Part shown: one piece after another, positions 42,000 through 50,774 of the stretch | Position numbering within the stretch: position 1 is the stretch's first letter | How the letters are laid out: each line of letters begins with the position of its first letter | DNA from: Rhizobacter sp. Root1221 | GTDB lineage: Bacteria > Pseudomonadota > Gammaproteobacteria > Burkholderiales > Burkholderiaceae_C | Assembly (NCBI RefSeq): GCF_001425785.1 | Contig: NZ_LMDI01000067.1 | Span: 1 to 64,000 of the forward strand | Direction: 5' to 3' | Length of the DNA stretch: 64,000 bases | Position numbers and translations under genes: made by a program | Notes under the pieces: model-generated | The model's input: the letters and a program-made list of their open reading frames with translations, nothing else | What the model was told of the DNA's origin: nothing | The model's database searches: none

Positions 42000-43397
42000 T
42001 CAAACCGCGCCGGCAAACGCGCGCCGGATCGAAACCGCCGCAACCCACCTCGCGCCACGTGCCTGCAGCAACGCGTCTTGCGCGCGCAGGCGGCTGCGAC
42101 GCACGTCCAGCACGGTGTTCAGGTCAGTCAGTCCCGCTTGAAACAGCCGCTCGCTTTTGGCGGCGGCGTCGGTGCTGGCGATCATGGCCTGCTCGAGTTC
42201 GGCCACGCTGGCCTCCGATGTGTTCAGTTGCGTGAAGGCCACCTCCACGTCGGCCAGCGCACCGAGCATCGCCTTCTCGTATTCGGCCATGGCCTCCTGG
42301 GCGCGCGCCTCGTGGATGGCAATGTTGGCGCGGATGCGGCCGCCATCGAAGATGGGCAGCGAGAGCGACACACCATAGCCGACCACCAGGGTCGTCGCCG
42401 CGTCACCGCCCTGCACGCGCAGGCGTTCCTTGCGCCCGGCCCAGTCGATCTGGATGCGCGGATAGAGATCGGTCTTGGCCACCCCCACACGTGCCGCCGC
42501 CGCCTCGACCGCGAGCGCGCCGCGCTTCACGTCGGGCCGGCGCTCCAGCAGTTCGGCCGGCAACGGGGCGGCAGGTGCCGCGACGCCGTCGTTGCCCCAG
42601 CCTGCCCACGGCGCGCCGGCGGGTACTTGCACAGCCCCGACCAGCACAGCCAGCTGCCTTTGCCTCACCTGCAATGCACCGTGCAGTTGCGCTGCATTCG
42701 CCTTCTCCTGGCGCAGCTCGCTCGTGTAGCGGTCAATGTCGAGCGAGCCGAGCTGGCCGGCGTCGAAGCGGCGGCGCGCCACCGCGATCTGACGCTCCAG
42801 TGCGGCGACGCCCTCCCCGGCCACCACTTCACGGCGCGCAAGCGCCTGGAGCTCGACGTAGGCCGTCGCCACTTCAGCGGCCAGCGCGATGCGCGCGGCT
42901 TGCTGCGCCAGCTCGGCCCCTTGCGCATCGTGCGCCGACGCCGCACTCGCCAGCGCCTTGCCCGAGAAGACATCGAGCTCCCAGCTGGCGCGAAAGCCGG
43001 CGTACGCCACGTCGGCCTTCGGGTCGGCGCCCGAATCGCGCCCGCGCGTGGCACCCGCCACCAAGCCGAGCTGCGGCAGGCGGTCGGCGTCGCTGCCATC
43101 CGCCAGCGCGCGGGCTTGTGCGACACGGGCCGCCGCGACACGCAGGTCACGATTGGCCTGCAGGGCGGATTCGACCAGGGCGTCGAGCTCCGTGCTGCCG
43201 AAGTCGGTCCACCACGCATCGGTTCGCTGCGTGGGCGCATCTGCCGCGGCCTTGCCCCCGCTCCATTGCGCCGGCAGATCAAAGGACCGTGCAGGCAGCG
43301 AAGGCGGCGTGGCGCAACCGAGCAGCGTTGAAAGCATCAGCGTCACTGCGGCAAGGCCCGCTGGACGGCCCGGAGTTCTGTATTCGGTGTGAGGCAT
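42000..43397 (-). CDS. RND efflux outer-membrane channel lipoprotein (NodT/OprM type)
   Basis: 465 residues with a lipobox ending Leu-Leu-Gly-Cys28. The TolC-like duplicated coiled-coil architecture is visible (LVESALQANRDLRVAAARVAQA in the first repeat, PAELLERRPDVKRGALAVEAA in the second, the conserved Glu-Arg-Arg-Pro-Asp-Val). It is divergent from the TetR, adaptor and pump genes and shares their operator region, so it completes the tripartite pump although it is transcribed separately. Confidence 0.92.
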   Translation of the reverse strand: MPHTEYRTPGRPAGLAAVTLMLSTLLGCATPPSLPARSFDLPAQWSGGKAAADAPTQRTDAWWTDFGSTELDALVESALQANRDLRVAAARVAQARALADGSDADRLPQLGLVAGATRGRDSGADPKADVAYAGFRASWELDVFSGKALASAASAHDAQGAELAQQAARIALAAEVATAYVELQALARREVVAGEGVAALERQIAVARRRFDAGQLGSLDIDRYTSELRQEKANAAQLHGALQVRQRQLAVLVGAVQVPAGAPWAGWGNDGVAAPAAPLPAELLERRPDVKRGALAVEAAAARVGVAKTDLYPRIQIDWAGRKERLRVQGGDAATTLVVGYGVSLSLPIFDGGRIRANIAIHEARAQEAMAEYEKAMLGALADVEVAFTQLNTSEASVAELEQAMIASTDAAAKSERLFQAGLTDLNTVLDVRRSRLRAQDALLQARGARWVAAVSIRRAFAGAV

Positions 43398-43432
43398 TGG
43401 AGGCTCGGGTGGTTGACGAATCGATGAAGCAA

Positions 43433-43456
43433 ACTGTACTATACGTACAGTACAGT
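43433..43456. promoter_or_regulatory. 24-base palindromic operator of the RND efflux regulator
   Basis: ACTGTACT (43433-43440) and AGTACAGT (43449-43456) form a perfect inverted repeat around eight bases that themselves contain the palindrome TACGTA. It lies between the divergent channel gene (start 43397) and the TetR gene (start 43475), so one dimer or a dimer pair could close both promoters. Confidence 0.8.
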
Positions 43457-43474
43457 ATCAACACCGAGGTACCC

Positions 43475-44032
43475 ATGCCCAACACCACCTCCCCTCGCGG
43501 CAGCTCACGTGAGAAGCTGCTTGAAGCCGCTGGCGACCTGATCTCGCTCAAGGGCGTTCACGACCTGACGCTCGACGCCGTGGCCGCCGCGGCTGGTGTC
43601 ACCAAGGGCGGCTTGATCTACCACTTCAAGACCAAGGATGACTTGCTCGGCGCACTGGTCGAGCGAATGATCGAGCACCTGGATCAGCGCAGCCGCGCCA
43701 AGGCCGCCAAGAGCGGCGCCACCAAGAGCGCATTGCTGCTCGCATTCATCGACGATACGTTCGACATGTCGCCCAGCGAGAGGCAGCTGTTGACCAACCT
43801 GCTGTCTGCGGCGTCGAGCTACCCGCATCTGCTCGGACCCGTGCGAGCGGCATTCATGCGGACGTACGGCGAGTTGAGCGACACCGGCAAGGATGCCGGC
43901 CTGGCGCTGGTGCTGGCCGTCGCGATGGACGGCATTTCATTGGTCGAGCTGCTCGGTCTCCACCAGTTCACCAAGCGCCAGCGCGACGTGATGCGCAAGA
44001 CGCTGAAAGAACTGATCGCCCAAGTCGCCTGA
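43475..44032 (+). CDS. TetR-family repressor of the RND efflux operon
   Basis: 185 residues. HTH: EKLLEAAGDLISLKGVHDLTLDAVAAAAGVTKGGLIYHFKTKDDLL in the usual first 60 residues (read here in overlapping parts: KGVHDLTLDAVAAAAGV then TKGGLIYHFKTKDDLL). The C-terminal domain is the TetR_C type seen in efflux repressors. The adaptor gene starts 20 bases after its stop, so repressor, adaptor and pump form one operon behind the palindromic operator. Confidence 0.92.
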   Translation: MPNTTSPRGSSREKLLEAAGDLISLKGVHDLTLDAVAAAAGVTKGGLIYHFKTKDDLLGALVERMIEHLDQRSRAKAAKSGATKSALLLAFIDDTFDMSPSERQLLTNLLSAASSYPHLLGPVRAAFMRTYGELSDTGKDAGLALVLAVAMDGISLVELLGLHQFTKRQRDVMRKTLKELIAQVA

Positions 44033-44052
44033 TCACGGTCCAAGAGTCTTCC

Positions 44053-45162
44053 ATGCCCAAGATGCCTTCCCACGCGGTGGCTGCCGCCGCCCTTGCCGCC
44101 CTGCTCGCCGGTTGCAGCCAGCCCGCCGCCCCCCTCGTCCAACCCCCTCGTCCCGTCAAGGTCGAGGTCATCGGCAACGCCTCCGCCGATGCGCGTGAGT
44201 CTTTCGTCGGGACGCTGCGCGCGCGCCAGCGTTCGGAACTCGGTTTCGAATCGCCCGGGCGCATCGCCACCGTCCTGGTGGATGTCGGCGACCATGTGCG
44301 GGCCGGCCAGGTACTGGCTCGCCAGGACGATGCACCCGCGCGCTGGCGGCTCGACAAGGCCGAGGCCGACCGTTCCGCTGCGGCGGCCGCGCTGGCCGAG
44401 CGCACCACGCAGTTGCAGCAGCACGAGTCGCTGGCGAAGGAACGCATCGTGTCCGCCACCACGCTGGAATCTGCGCAGACTCAGCACCGCGTGGCCGTGA
44501 GCCAGATGCAAGTGGCGGAAGCGGCGCTCGCGCTGGCCCGCCGTGACCTGCTTCAGACCAGCATCAAGGCACCGTTCGATGGTGAGATCGTTGCGCGCTC
44601 GGCCCAGCCGCACAACGACATCGGTGCCGGCCAGCCGGCGCTGCAGATCGAGGCCGGCGGTGCGCTGGAAGTCGTGGCCATGCTGCCCGACACCGTGGCT
44701 GCGCGCCTGGTTCCCGGCGATGCCGCCACCGCGAGCAACCCGGACCTGCGCCCGCTGCCGCTCAAGCTCGAGCGCGTGTCCGCGCGCAGCGAAAGCGGAT
44801 CGCTGGTGCAAGTGACCTTCCGCATCGAACGGCCGGCGAAAGGCCTGCGCAGCGGCGGCGTGGTGTCCGTCGAGCTGCCGCGCACAGGGCCGAGCGCCGT
44901 CTCGGTGCCCGTTGCCGCGGTGGTGTACGGCGCCGAAGGCCGCCGCAATGCGAGCGTGTTCGTGCTCGACACGGTGAAGCAGCAACTCATGCGCCGCGGC
45001 GTCGAGCTGGGCGACGCGGTACTGCCCGATGGCCGCGTGCCCGTCATGGCAGGCCTCGCCCGGGGCGACCAGGTCGTCGTGGCCGGCGCCGCCTTCCTCA
45101 CCGAAGGCCAGAGCGCTGTCATGCACGAAGCACAGACCCTGCTGCTCGGGGGCCGGCCGTGA
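44053..45162 (+). CDS. RND efflux periplasmic adaptor lipoprotein (HlyD/AcrA family)
   Basis: 369 residues with lipobox ending Leu-Ala-Gly-Cys21. Order: first lipoyl half (RIATVLVDVGDHVRAGQVLARQD), alpha-hairpin about 95-150, second lipoyl half (TSIKAPFDGEIVARSAQPHNDIGAGQ), beta-barrel and membrane-proximal domain. The stop overlaps the pump start by four bases. It bridges the inner-membrane pump and the outer-membrane channel. Confidence 0.93.
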   Translation: MPKMPSHAVAAAALAALLAGCSQPAAPLVQPPRPVKVEVIGNASADARESFVGTLRARQRSELGFESPGRIATVLVDVGDHVRAGQVLARQDDAPARWRLDKAEADRSAAAAALAERTTQLQQHESLAKERIVSATTLESAQTQHRVAVSQMQVAEAALALARRDLLQTSIKAPFDGEIVARSAQPHNDIGAGQPALQIEAGGALEVVAMLPDTVAARLVPGDAATASNPDLRPLPLKLERVSARSESGSLVQVTFRIERPAKGLRSGGVVSVELPRTGPSAVSVPVAAVVYGAEGRRNASVFVLDTVKQQLMRRGVELGDAVLPDGRVPVMAGLARGDQVVVAGAAFLTEGQSAVMHEAQTLLLGGRP

Positions 45163-48100
45163 AGCTCACTGAATCCGCACTGGGTGCAAGCCGCCTCATC
45201 TTCTTCGTCGCCGCACTGGTGCTGGTGGCGGGCATCTTCAGCTTCCTCAAGTTCCCGTCGCAGGAGGAGCCTTCGACGACGATCCGCGACGCCATGATCT
45301 TCGTGGTCAACCCCGGCCTGCCGGCCGAGCGCATGGAGCAACTGGTGGCGCGCCCGCTGGAAGAGCGGCTGCGCGAGCTGCCCGAGCTCAAGCATGTGGT
45401 GAGCACGGTGCGCACCGGCAACGCCATCCTGCAGGTCTCGATCCACGAAAGCTATGCCGACCTGCAGCCCATCTGGCAGAAGGTGCGCGCCAAGGTCGCC
45501 GAGGTGTCGCCGCAGTTCCCGGCCGGAACGCTGCCCGTGTCCATCAACGACGACTTCGGCCGCGTGGCCGTCGCATCGATCGCCGTCACGGCGCCCGGCT
45601 TTTCGATGAGCGAGATGCGCGAGCCGCTCAAGCGCCTGCGCGACCGCCTGTATGACCTTCCCGGCGTCCAGGGCGTGAGCTTCCACGGCCTCCAGGACGA
45701 GCGCGTCTACATCGAATTCGACCGCGCCCGCCTGGCCGGCCTGGGCCTGGGCGCTCCGGCCGTGCTGCAACAACTGCAACAGCAGAACGTCGTTCTCTCG
45801 GGCGGCCAGGTGGTGCTCGGCGACATCAACAGCGCACTGATGGCTTCCGGCGAGATTGCCTCGCTGGACGCGCTGCGCGAGTTCGTGCTCAGCCTGCCCG
45901 ATTCGGGCGGCCGCAACGGCCATGCCGTGCGCCTGCGCGATATCGCCAGCATCCGCGTGTTGCCCGCCGATCCGCCGGATTCGGCCGCCGTCTACAAGGG
46001 CGAGCCTGCCGTGGTGCTGGGGGTGTCGATGCGCGCGGGGCAGAACGTGCAGGCCTTCGGCCGGACGCTGAAGGCGCGGGTGGCGGAACTGCAGCAGATG
46101 CTGCCGGCCGGCTTCACGCTCGACTACGTGACCTTCCAGGCCGACGCCGTGGAACGCGAGATGGGCAAGATGAACCGCGTGCTGGCCGAGACCGTCGTCA
46201 TCGTGATGACGGTGGTGGTGCTGTTCCTCGGCTGGCGCGCCGGCATCATCGTCGGCAGCATCGTGCCGCTCACCATCCTGGGCACGCTGATCGCGATGCA
46301 GGCGCTGTCCATCGAGCTGCACAACGTGTCGATGGCGGCAATCATCATCGCCCTGGGCCTGCTGGTGGACAACGGCATCGTGATCGCCGAAGACATCGAG
46401 CGGCGGCTGGCCGCTGGCGAGTCGCGCCGCGGCGCCTGCATCGACGCGGGCAAGACCCTCGCGATCCCGCTGCTGACGTCCTCCCTCGTCATCATCTTCG
46501 CGTTCTCGCCCTTCTTCTTCGGCCACACCTCGATCAACGAGTACCTGAGGCCGCTGGTGGTCGTGCTGGCCCTGGCGCTGCTGGGCTCGTGGCTGTTCTG
46601 CCTGACGGTGACGCCGCTGCTGTGCTTCTACTTCATGAAGCCTTCGCATGCCGCGGCGCAACACGAGCCATCCACGGAAAGCGTCTTCTACCGCAGCTAC
46701 CGCCGCGTGATCGGCGCCGTGCTCGACCACAAGGCCCTCTTTCTCGCGGCGATGGCCGCGCTTCTCACCGGCGCGATGCTGATGCTGGCATCCGTGCCGG
46801 CGGGCTTCCTGCCAAAGTCCGACCGGCCGCAGTACCAGATCTCGATCGAACTGCAGCCCGCGAGCGACTCGCGCCAGACGCTGGCCAAGGTGCGCGACAT
46901 CAGCCGCTGGCTCAGCGACCAGCAGGTCAACCCCGAGATCACCACGAGCATCGGTTACGTGGCCGACGGCGGACCTCGCATCATCCTTGGCCTGACACCG
47001 CCCTTGCCGGCTTCACACATCGGCTACTTCACGGTCAGCGTGAAGAGCAAGGACGACCTCGACCCGGTGATTGCCCGCACCCGTGCCTGGCTCGCCCAGG
47101 CGCACCCCGAGTTGCGCGCCGAGGCCAAGCGCTTCTCGCTGGGCTCCACCGACTCGGGCACGGTGGCCTATCGCATCAGCGGCCCCGATGAAGCGACGCT
47201 CAAGACACTCGGCGAGCGGATCAAGGCTTCGTTGCAGCAGGTGCCGGGCGTGGTCGACGTGCGCGACGACTGGGCCAACCGCGTGCCTCGCATCGACGTG
47301 CAGATCGACCAGCCCAAGGCGCGCGCGCTCGGCGTGACCAGCGAGGACGTCGCGACCTCGCTGGGCGCGCGCTACACCGGCATCGACGTGTCGATGCTGC
47401 GTGACGGTGGAACGCTCGTGCCGCTCATCGTGCGCGGCTCGGAGGACGAACGCCAGCACCCCGAGAACCTGGGCAACACGCTCATCTACCCAGCGACCGG
47501 CGCCTCACCCGTGCCGCTGTCGGCGGTGGCGGTGGTATCGCTCACGTCCGAGCCTTCGGTGATCAGCCGCCGCGACCTCGCGCGCACGCTCACGGTGAGC
47601 GGCCGCAGCGAAACCGGGACCGCGCAACAGGTGGTCGACCTCCTCGCACCCGCGGTGGCGATGCTCGAGCTGCCGCCCGGATATCGCATCGAGCTCGGCG
47701 CCGAGATCGAGGATGCGGCCGAAGCGAACGAGGCGCTCAGCCAGTACCTGCCGCACGCCGGCGTTGCGATGCTGGTGCTCTTCATCTGGCAGTTCGGCTC
47801 GTTCCGCAAGCTCCTGCTCATCCTCGCCATCATCCCGTTCGCCATGATCGGCGTGGCGCCTGCACTCAAGATCGCCGGCGAGCCACTGGGGTTCATGGCC
47901 AACTTCGGGCTGCTGTCGCTGGCCGGCATCATCGTCAACAACGCGGTGTTGCTGCTGGAGCGCATCGAGGCCGAACTGCATGCCGGCAAGAGCCCTCGCG
48001 AGGCGGTGGTCTCCTCGGCAGTGCAGCGCCTGCGCCCGATCGTGATGACCAAGCTCACCTGCGTCGCCGGGCTGGTGCCGCTGCTGTTGTTCGGCGGGCC

Positions 48101-48263
48101 GCTGTGGTCTGGGATGGCGGTCACGATCATCGGCGGCCTGCTGCTCGGCACCCTCGTGACATTGGGTTTGGTGCCGGTGCTCTACGAGCTGCTGTTCAGC
48201 GGCACGCTGGCGCGCTGGCTGGTTCGCAAGCGTGAACCGCAGCCCATCACCACCGCCGCGTGA
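45159..48263 (+). CDS. RND efflux pump, inner-membrane permease
   Basis: 1034 residues with the duplicated RND plan: first helix at 12-32, a large periplasmic loop, helices 2-6 around 335-500 including the ALGLLVDNGIVIAEDIERR segment with the proton-relay Asp, a second periplasmic loop, and the matching helices 8-12 near 855-1015. Length and adaptor partner fit the HAE/multidrug group rather than the CusA metal group, whose Met motifs are not seen. Substrates cannot be told from sequence. Confidence 0.94.
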   Translation: MKLTESALGASRLIFFVAALVLVAGIFSFLKFPSQEEPSTTIRDAMIFVVNPGLPAERMEQLVARPLEERLRELPELKHVVSTVRTGNAILQVSIHESYADLQPIWQKVRAKVAEVSPQFPAGTLPVSINDDFGRVAVASIAVTAPGFSMSEMREPLKRLRDRLYDLPGVQGVSFHGLQDERVYIEFDRARLAGLGLGAPAVLQQLQQQNVVLSGGQVVLGDINSALMASGEIASLDALREFVLSLPDSGGRNGHAVRLRDIASIRVLPADPPDSAAVYKGEPAVVLGVSMRAGQNVQAFGRTLKARVAELQQMLPAGFTLDYVTFQADAVEREMGKMNRVLAETVVIVMTVVVLFLGWRAGIIVGSIVPLTILGTLIAMQALSIELHNVSMAAIIIALGLLVDNGIVIAEDIERRLAAGESRRGACIDAGKTLAIPLLTSSLVIIFAFSPFFFGHTSINEYLRPLVVVLALALLGSWLFCLTVTPLLCFYFMKPSHAAAQHEPSTESVFYRSYRRVIGAVLDHKALFLAAMAALLTGAMLMLASVPAGFLPKSDRPQYQISIELQPASDSRQTLAKVRDISRWLSDQQVNPEITTSIGYVADGGPRIILGLTPPLPASHIGYFTVSVKSKDDLDPVIARTRAWLAQAHPELRAEAKRFSLGSTDSGTVAYRISGPDEATLKTLGERIKASLQQVPGVVDVRDDWANRVPRIDVQIDQPKARALGVTSEDVATSLGARYTGIDVSMLRDGGTLVPLIVRGSEDERQHPENLGNTLIYPATGASPVPLSAVAVVSLTSEPSVISRRDLARTLTVSGRSETGTAQQVVDLLAPAVAMLELPPGYRIELGAEIEDAAEANEALSQYLPHAGVAMLVLFIWQFGSFRKLLLILAIIPFAMIGVAPALKIAGEPLGFMANFGLLSLAGIIVNNAVLLLERIEAELHAGKSPREAVVSSAVQRLRPIVMTKLTCVAGLVPLLLFGGPLWSGMAVTIIGGLLLGTLVTLGLVPVLYELLFSGTLARWLVRKREPQPITTAA

Positions 48264-48328
48264 GCGGCCCGCCGGCGCCTTCCTTCATCCGATCAACCCT
48301 TCGGCTTCCTGAACGAAAGACCTTTCCA

Positions 48329-49069
48329 GTGAACCTCGTCATTTCTCCTGCGCGCATCTGCGCATTCACAGCCGCGATGTCACTGCTTCATGTCAATGCG
48401 GCATGGGCCGCCGAGGCCGCGCTGTCCGGCGACCTGGGCATCGGCGCCTCATGGTCGCAAAGCCAGATCCGCGGCGAGCGCGAGAGGACCAGCGCGATGC
48501 CCTATCTGGACCTCGAGTACGGCCCGGCGTTCGCCCGCGTGGACACCTTCGGCGTGAAGGTGCTTCCGGTCGCCTACGGCCACATCGAGGTCGTGGGCCA
48601 ATACCGGCACGATGGCTACAAGGCCGCGAACCTTGGCAAGCGCCAGGACTCGTTGCCCTTCGGTATGGGCACGCTGCAGATCACGCCCATCGGCGCCTTC
48701 GACGTGCGCGTCTATCACGACTTCGGCAAGTCCGCCGGCACGCTGTGGCAGGCGCGTTATCTCGCCGAGCTGTCGCTCGGGCGCGTGACGCTGTATCCCG
48801 AGATCGGCGCCGAATACCAGAGCCGCCGCTACACCCGCTACTACTACGGCACCACCGAAGCGGATGCGGCAACGCTCGCGCGCAACTACCAGCCCGGCTC
48901 GGCTGTCAACGTGTTTGCCGGCCTCCTGATCGATACCCGCATCACGCAACACTGGTACACCCACCTCTACGTGCGCCGCACCGTGGTCGGCGATTCGGTT
49001 GCCGACAGCCCGCTGGTCCGCGGAAAGGGCCGCAACACCGCGCTGCTCGCGGCCGGGTATCGGTTCTGA
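48329..49069 (+). CDS. MipA/OmpV-family outer-membrane protein
   Basis: 246 residues from a GTG at 48329 that opens a signal peptide (Ile-Cys-Ala-Phe-Thr-Ala-Ala-Met-Ser-Leu-Leu ending Ala-Trp-Ala). A GTG at 48260 overlapping the pump stop as GTGA would add 23 residues and a less typical signal, so it is second choice. The mature part has MipA features: Gly-Ala-Ser-Trp-Ser start, AMPYLDLEYG, QYRHDGYK, LYPEIGAEYQSRRYTRYYYG and a C-terminal Gly-Tyr-Arg-Phe typical of outer-membrane barrels. It probably belongs to the efflux operon. Confidence 0.82.
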   Translation: MNLVISPARICAFTAAMSLLHVNAAWAAEAALSGDLGIGASWSQSQIRGERERTSAMPYLDLEYGPAFARVDTFGVKVLPVAYGHIEVVGQYRHDGYKAANLGKRQDSLPFGMGTLQITPIGAFDVRVYHDFGKSAGTLWQARYLAELSLGRVTLYPEIGAEYQSRRYTRYYYGTTEADAATLARNYQPGSAVNVFAGLLIDTRITQHWYTHLYVRRTVVGDSVADSPLVRGKGRNTALLAAGYRF

Positions 49070-49083
49070 ACGATTGCGCAGCG

Positions 49084-49452
49084 TCAGCAGGGATGGCGGG
49101 CTGTCCGACAAGCTTGCCGTGGTCCGCCCAGATGCCGGAGAAACCACGCCTGCGCACACTGCGCAACGGTATCCAGCGAGCCCGGTTCCTGGAACAGGTG
49201 GGGCGCGCCCAGGACGATGATCAATTGTGTCTCGGCGGTGATCTGAGCGGCCGCTCGTTGGTTCATGCCGATCACCGGAACATCGTCGCCGCCCACGATC
49301 AACAGCGTCGGCGCGCGCACATGGCTCAAGGCGCCGGCGGCCAAGTCCGGACGGCCTCCGCGCGATACAACGGCTCGCACGATGTGGGGACGCTGCGCGG
49401 CGGCCACCAGCGCTGCGCCGGCGCCGGTGCTGGCGCCGAAGTAGCCGGGCAC
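49084..49452 (-). pseudogene. N-terminally truncated dienelactone-hydrolase-like alpha/beta hydrolase
   Basis: The 122 residues readable from a GTG at 49452 start directly at the nucleophile elbow (GYFGASTGAGAAL, Ser of GxSxG) and continue with VVSRGGRPDLA, the acid segment LLIVGGDDVPVI and the His segment LGAPHLFQEPG. The first half of the fold, about 90 residues including the central strands before the nucleophile, is missing; upstream is the CBS-protein promoter. The frame is intact, but a stable hydrolase is unlikely. It is best read as a gene remnant. Confidence 0.65.
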
Positions 49453-49497
49453 ACGCGTTGCCCGCCTTCATATACAAAGCCGTGAAAGGAGTCAGCC

Positions 49498-49935
49498 ATG
49501 AAAGTTCGTGACGCAATGACAGACGACGTTTACCTGACCGACCCTGGCCAGAGCATTCGCGAAGCTGCCGAAATGATGGCCAACCAGGACATCGGTGCAT
49601 TGCCGGTCGGCGAGAACGATCGCCTCGTCGGCATGATCACCGACCGCGACATTGCGGTCCGTGCAGTGGCCCGTGGCCTTGGCCCGGACACCAGGATCCG
49701 TGAGGTGATGTCTCAGGAAGTGATGTACTGCTTTGAGGATGAAGACCTGGACGATGCCGCGCAGCACATGGGCGACATCAAGGTCCGCCGGCTACCGGTA
49801 CTCAGTCGCGACAAGCGCCTCGTGGGGATCATTTCGCTGAGCGACCTGACGGGGCGCGAAGATGCCAGGCAGATCGGCAAGGCGATCGCAGACATTTCAT
49901 CACCCGGGGGGGCTCACTCGCAAACCGCTCACTGA
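49498..49935 (+). CDS. Two-CBS-domain protein
   Basis: 145 residues with two CBS motifs: MKVRDAMTDDVYLTDPGQ to GMITDRDIAVRAVA, and IREVMSQEVMYCFEDEDLD to GIISLSDLTG. A good AAAGGAG site precedes the ATG. Stand-alone CBS pairs of this type bind adenine nucleotides or act as stress-responsive small proteins. It is monocistronic and upstream of nothing on its strand. Confidence 0.9.
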   Translation: MKVRDAMTDDVYLTDPGQSIREAAEMMANQDIGALPVGENDRLVGMITDRDIAVRAVARGLGPDTRIREVMSQEVMYCFEDEDLDDAAQHMGDIKVRRLPVLSRDKRLVGIISLSDLTGREDARQIGKAIADISSPGGAHSQTAH

Positions 49936-50236
49936 TTGACGAATCTGCCCCCGGGGACGGCTGCGGCCTGACCGCACGCCCACGGTCCGGGCACCCATCG
50001 GCCACCGCCGCCATGGCGCTGCCATCGGCGGCGAACGACGCGGCGCGCGGCCAGCAGCCGGCCGCGCCGGCTTCGCCGTTGCCGAGATGGTGTGCGGCAA
50101 ATTTGCCAGTCAAATGTTCCGGAGAGGCAAAGCCGGCACACCATGATGCGCAATGCAATCGCTCCCGATTTGCCCGGCTTCGCGCCCGCGTGCGGGCCAA
50201 CGAGCGTGTCGCCCAGGGACTGAACCTGGGCTGTGG
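49936..50236. other. Gene-free interval between convergent genes
   Basis: About 300 bases with high GC and several short inverted repeats, between the end of the CBS gene and the end of the GNAT-like gene. Open frames here are short and lack start sites or recognisable motifs. I see no RNA gene or clear terminator in it. Confidence 0.4.
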
Positions 50237-50668
50237 TCAGTGCGGAACGATCAGCGCTACTTCGGTGTTGTCTTCGAGCCATTCAGCCACGGGCTCTCCC
50301 GCCTCGTCTGCAATGCCCTGGTTCCAGAACTGGGATGCGCAAAGGATCTCCAGATCGATGCCGCTGATGGTCTGCCGGGCCAGGACTGTGCCGATCAACA
50401 TGGCGCGAGCGCGTTCCACGATTCCCCATGCCTTGGTGGTGCCTGTAGTGCACTGCAGTTCGAGAAGAAACGCCTCCCTGAGCGCGCCATCAGCCGTCTT
50501 GTCCTGCATCCACGAGATCTGCTGCGCCAGATTCTCGTCCTGCAAGAGAACGCCGACCAACTCCCGCACCTTGGTGGGTGTCAGCGGTGTGACGACGAAG
50601 CGCTCGGTGTTGAACGTCGGAACATTCCGGGGAAAAGCGCCCAGTTCGGCATTCGCATGTTGCAGCAT
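50237..50668 (-). CDS. Small GNAT-like acetyltransferase, candidate type III effector
   Basis: 143 residues from the ATG at 50668 with AAGGGTG seven bases upstream; an open frame to 50869 overlaps the preceding gene and is not used. The sequence follows RimJ/RimL-type N-acetyltransferases: FNTERFVVTPLTP at the first strand, a Trp-Gly-Ile-Val-Glu-Arg strand, MLIGTVL at beta 3-4 and FWNQGIADEA at the acetyl-CoA loop, where the usual pattern is Tyr-Trp-Gly-x-Gly-x-Ala-x-Glu-Ala. It stops about 20 residues later, so the last strands of the fold are missing. A perfect hrpII box with a correctly spaced -10 lies just upstream, suggesting HrpB/HrpX-type control and possible secretion. Confidence 0.7.
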   Translation of the reverse strand: MLQHANAELGAFPRNVPTFNTERFVVTPLTPTKVRELVGVLLQDENLAQQISWMQDKTADGALREAFLLELQCTTGTTKAWGIVERARAMLIGTVLARQTISGIDLEILCASQFWNQGIADEAGEPVAEWLEDNTEVALIVPH

Positions 50669-50696
50669 CAAGATCACCCTTCGCGTAAATCCGGTC

Positions 50697-50757
50697 AGGG
50701 TAGTTGGCTGCGCATCATGCCGCCTCCCGAACACGAACGCCTGTACCTGCAGGCGAA
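50697..50757 (-). promoter_or_regulatory. hrpII/PIP-box promoter of the GNAT-like gene
   Basis: On the minus strand TTCG (50757-50754), 16 bases and TTCG (50737-50734) make a perfect hrpII box; the bases after each TTCG (C and T) also satisfy the PIP consensus TTCGB-N15-TTCGB. After exactly 31 bases comes TACCCT (50702-50697), matching the YANNNT -10 expected 30-32 bases downstream. The start codon is 28 bases further on. The box lies 17 bases after the stop of the giant gene. Confidence 0.75.
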
Positions 50758-50774
50758 GGCGCGCCACATGGGTG

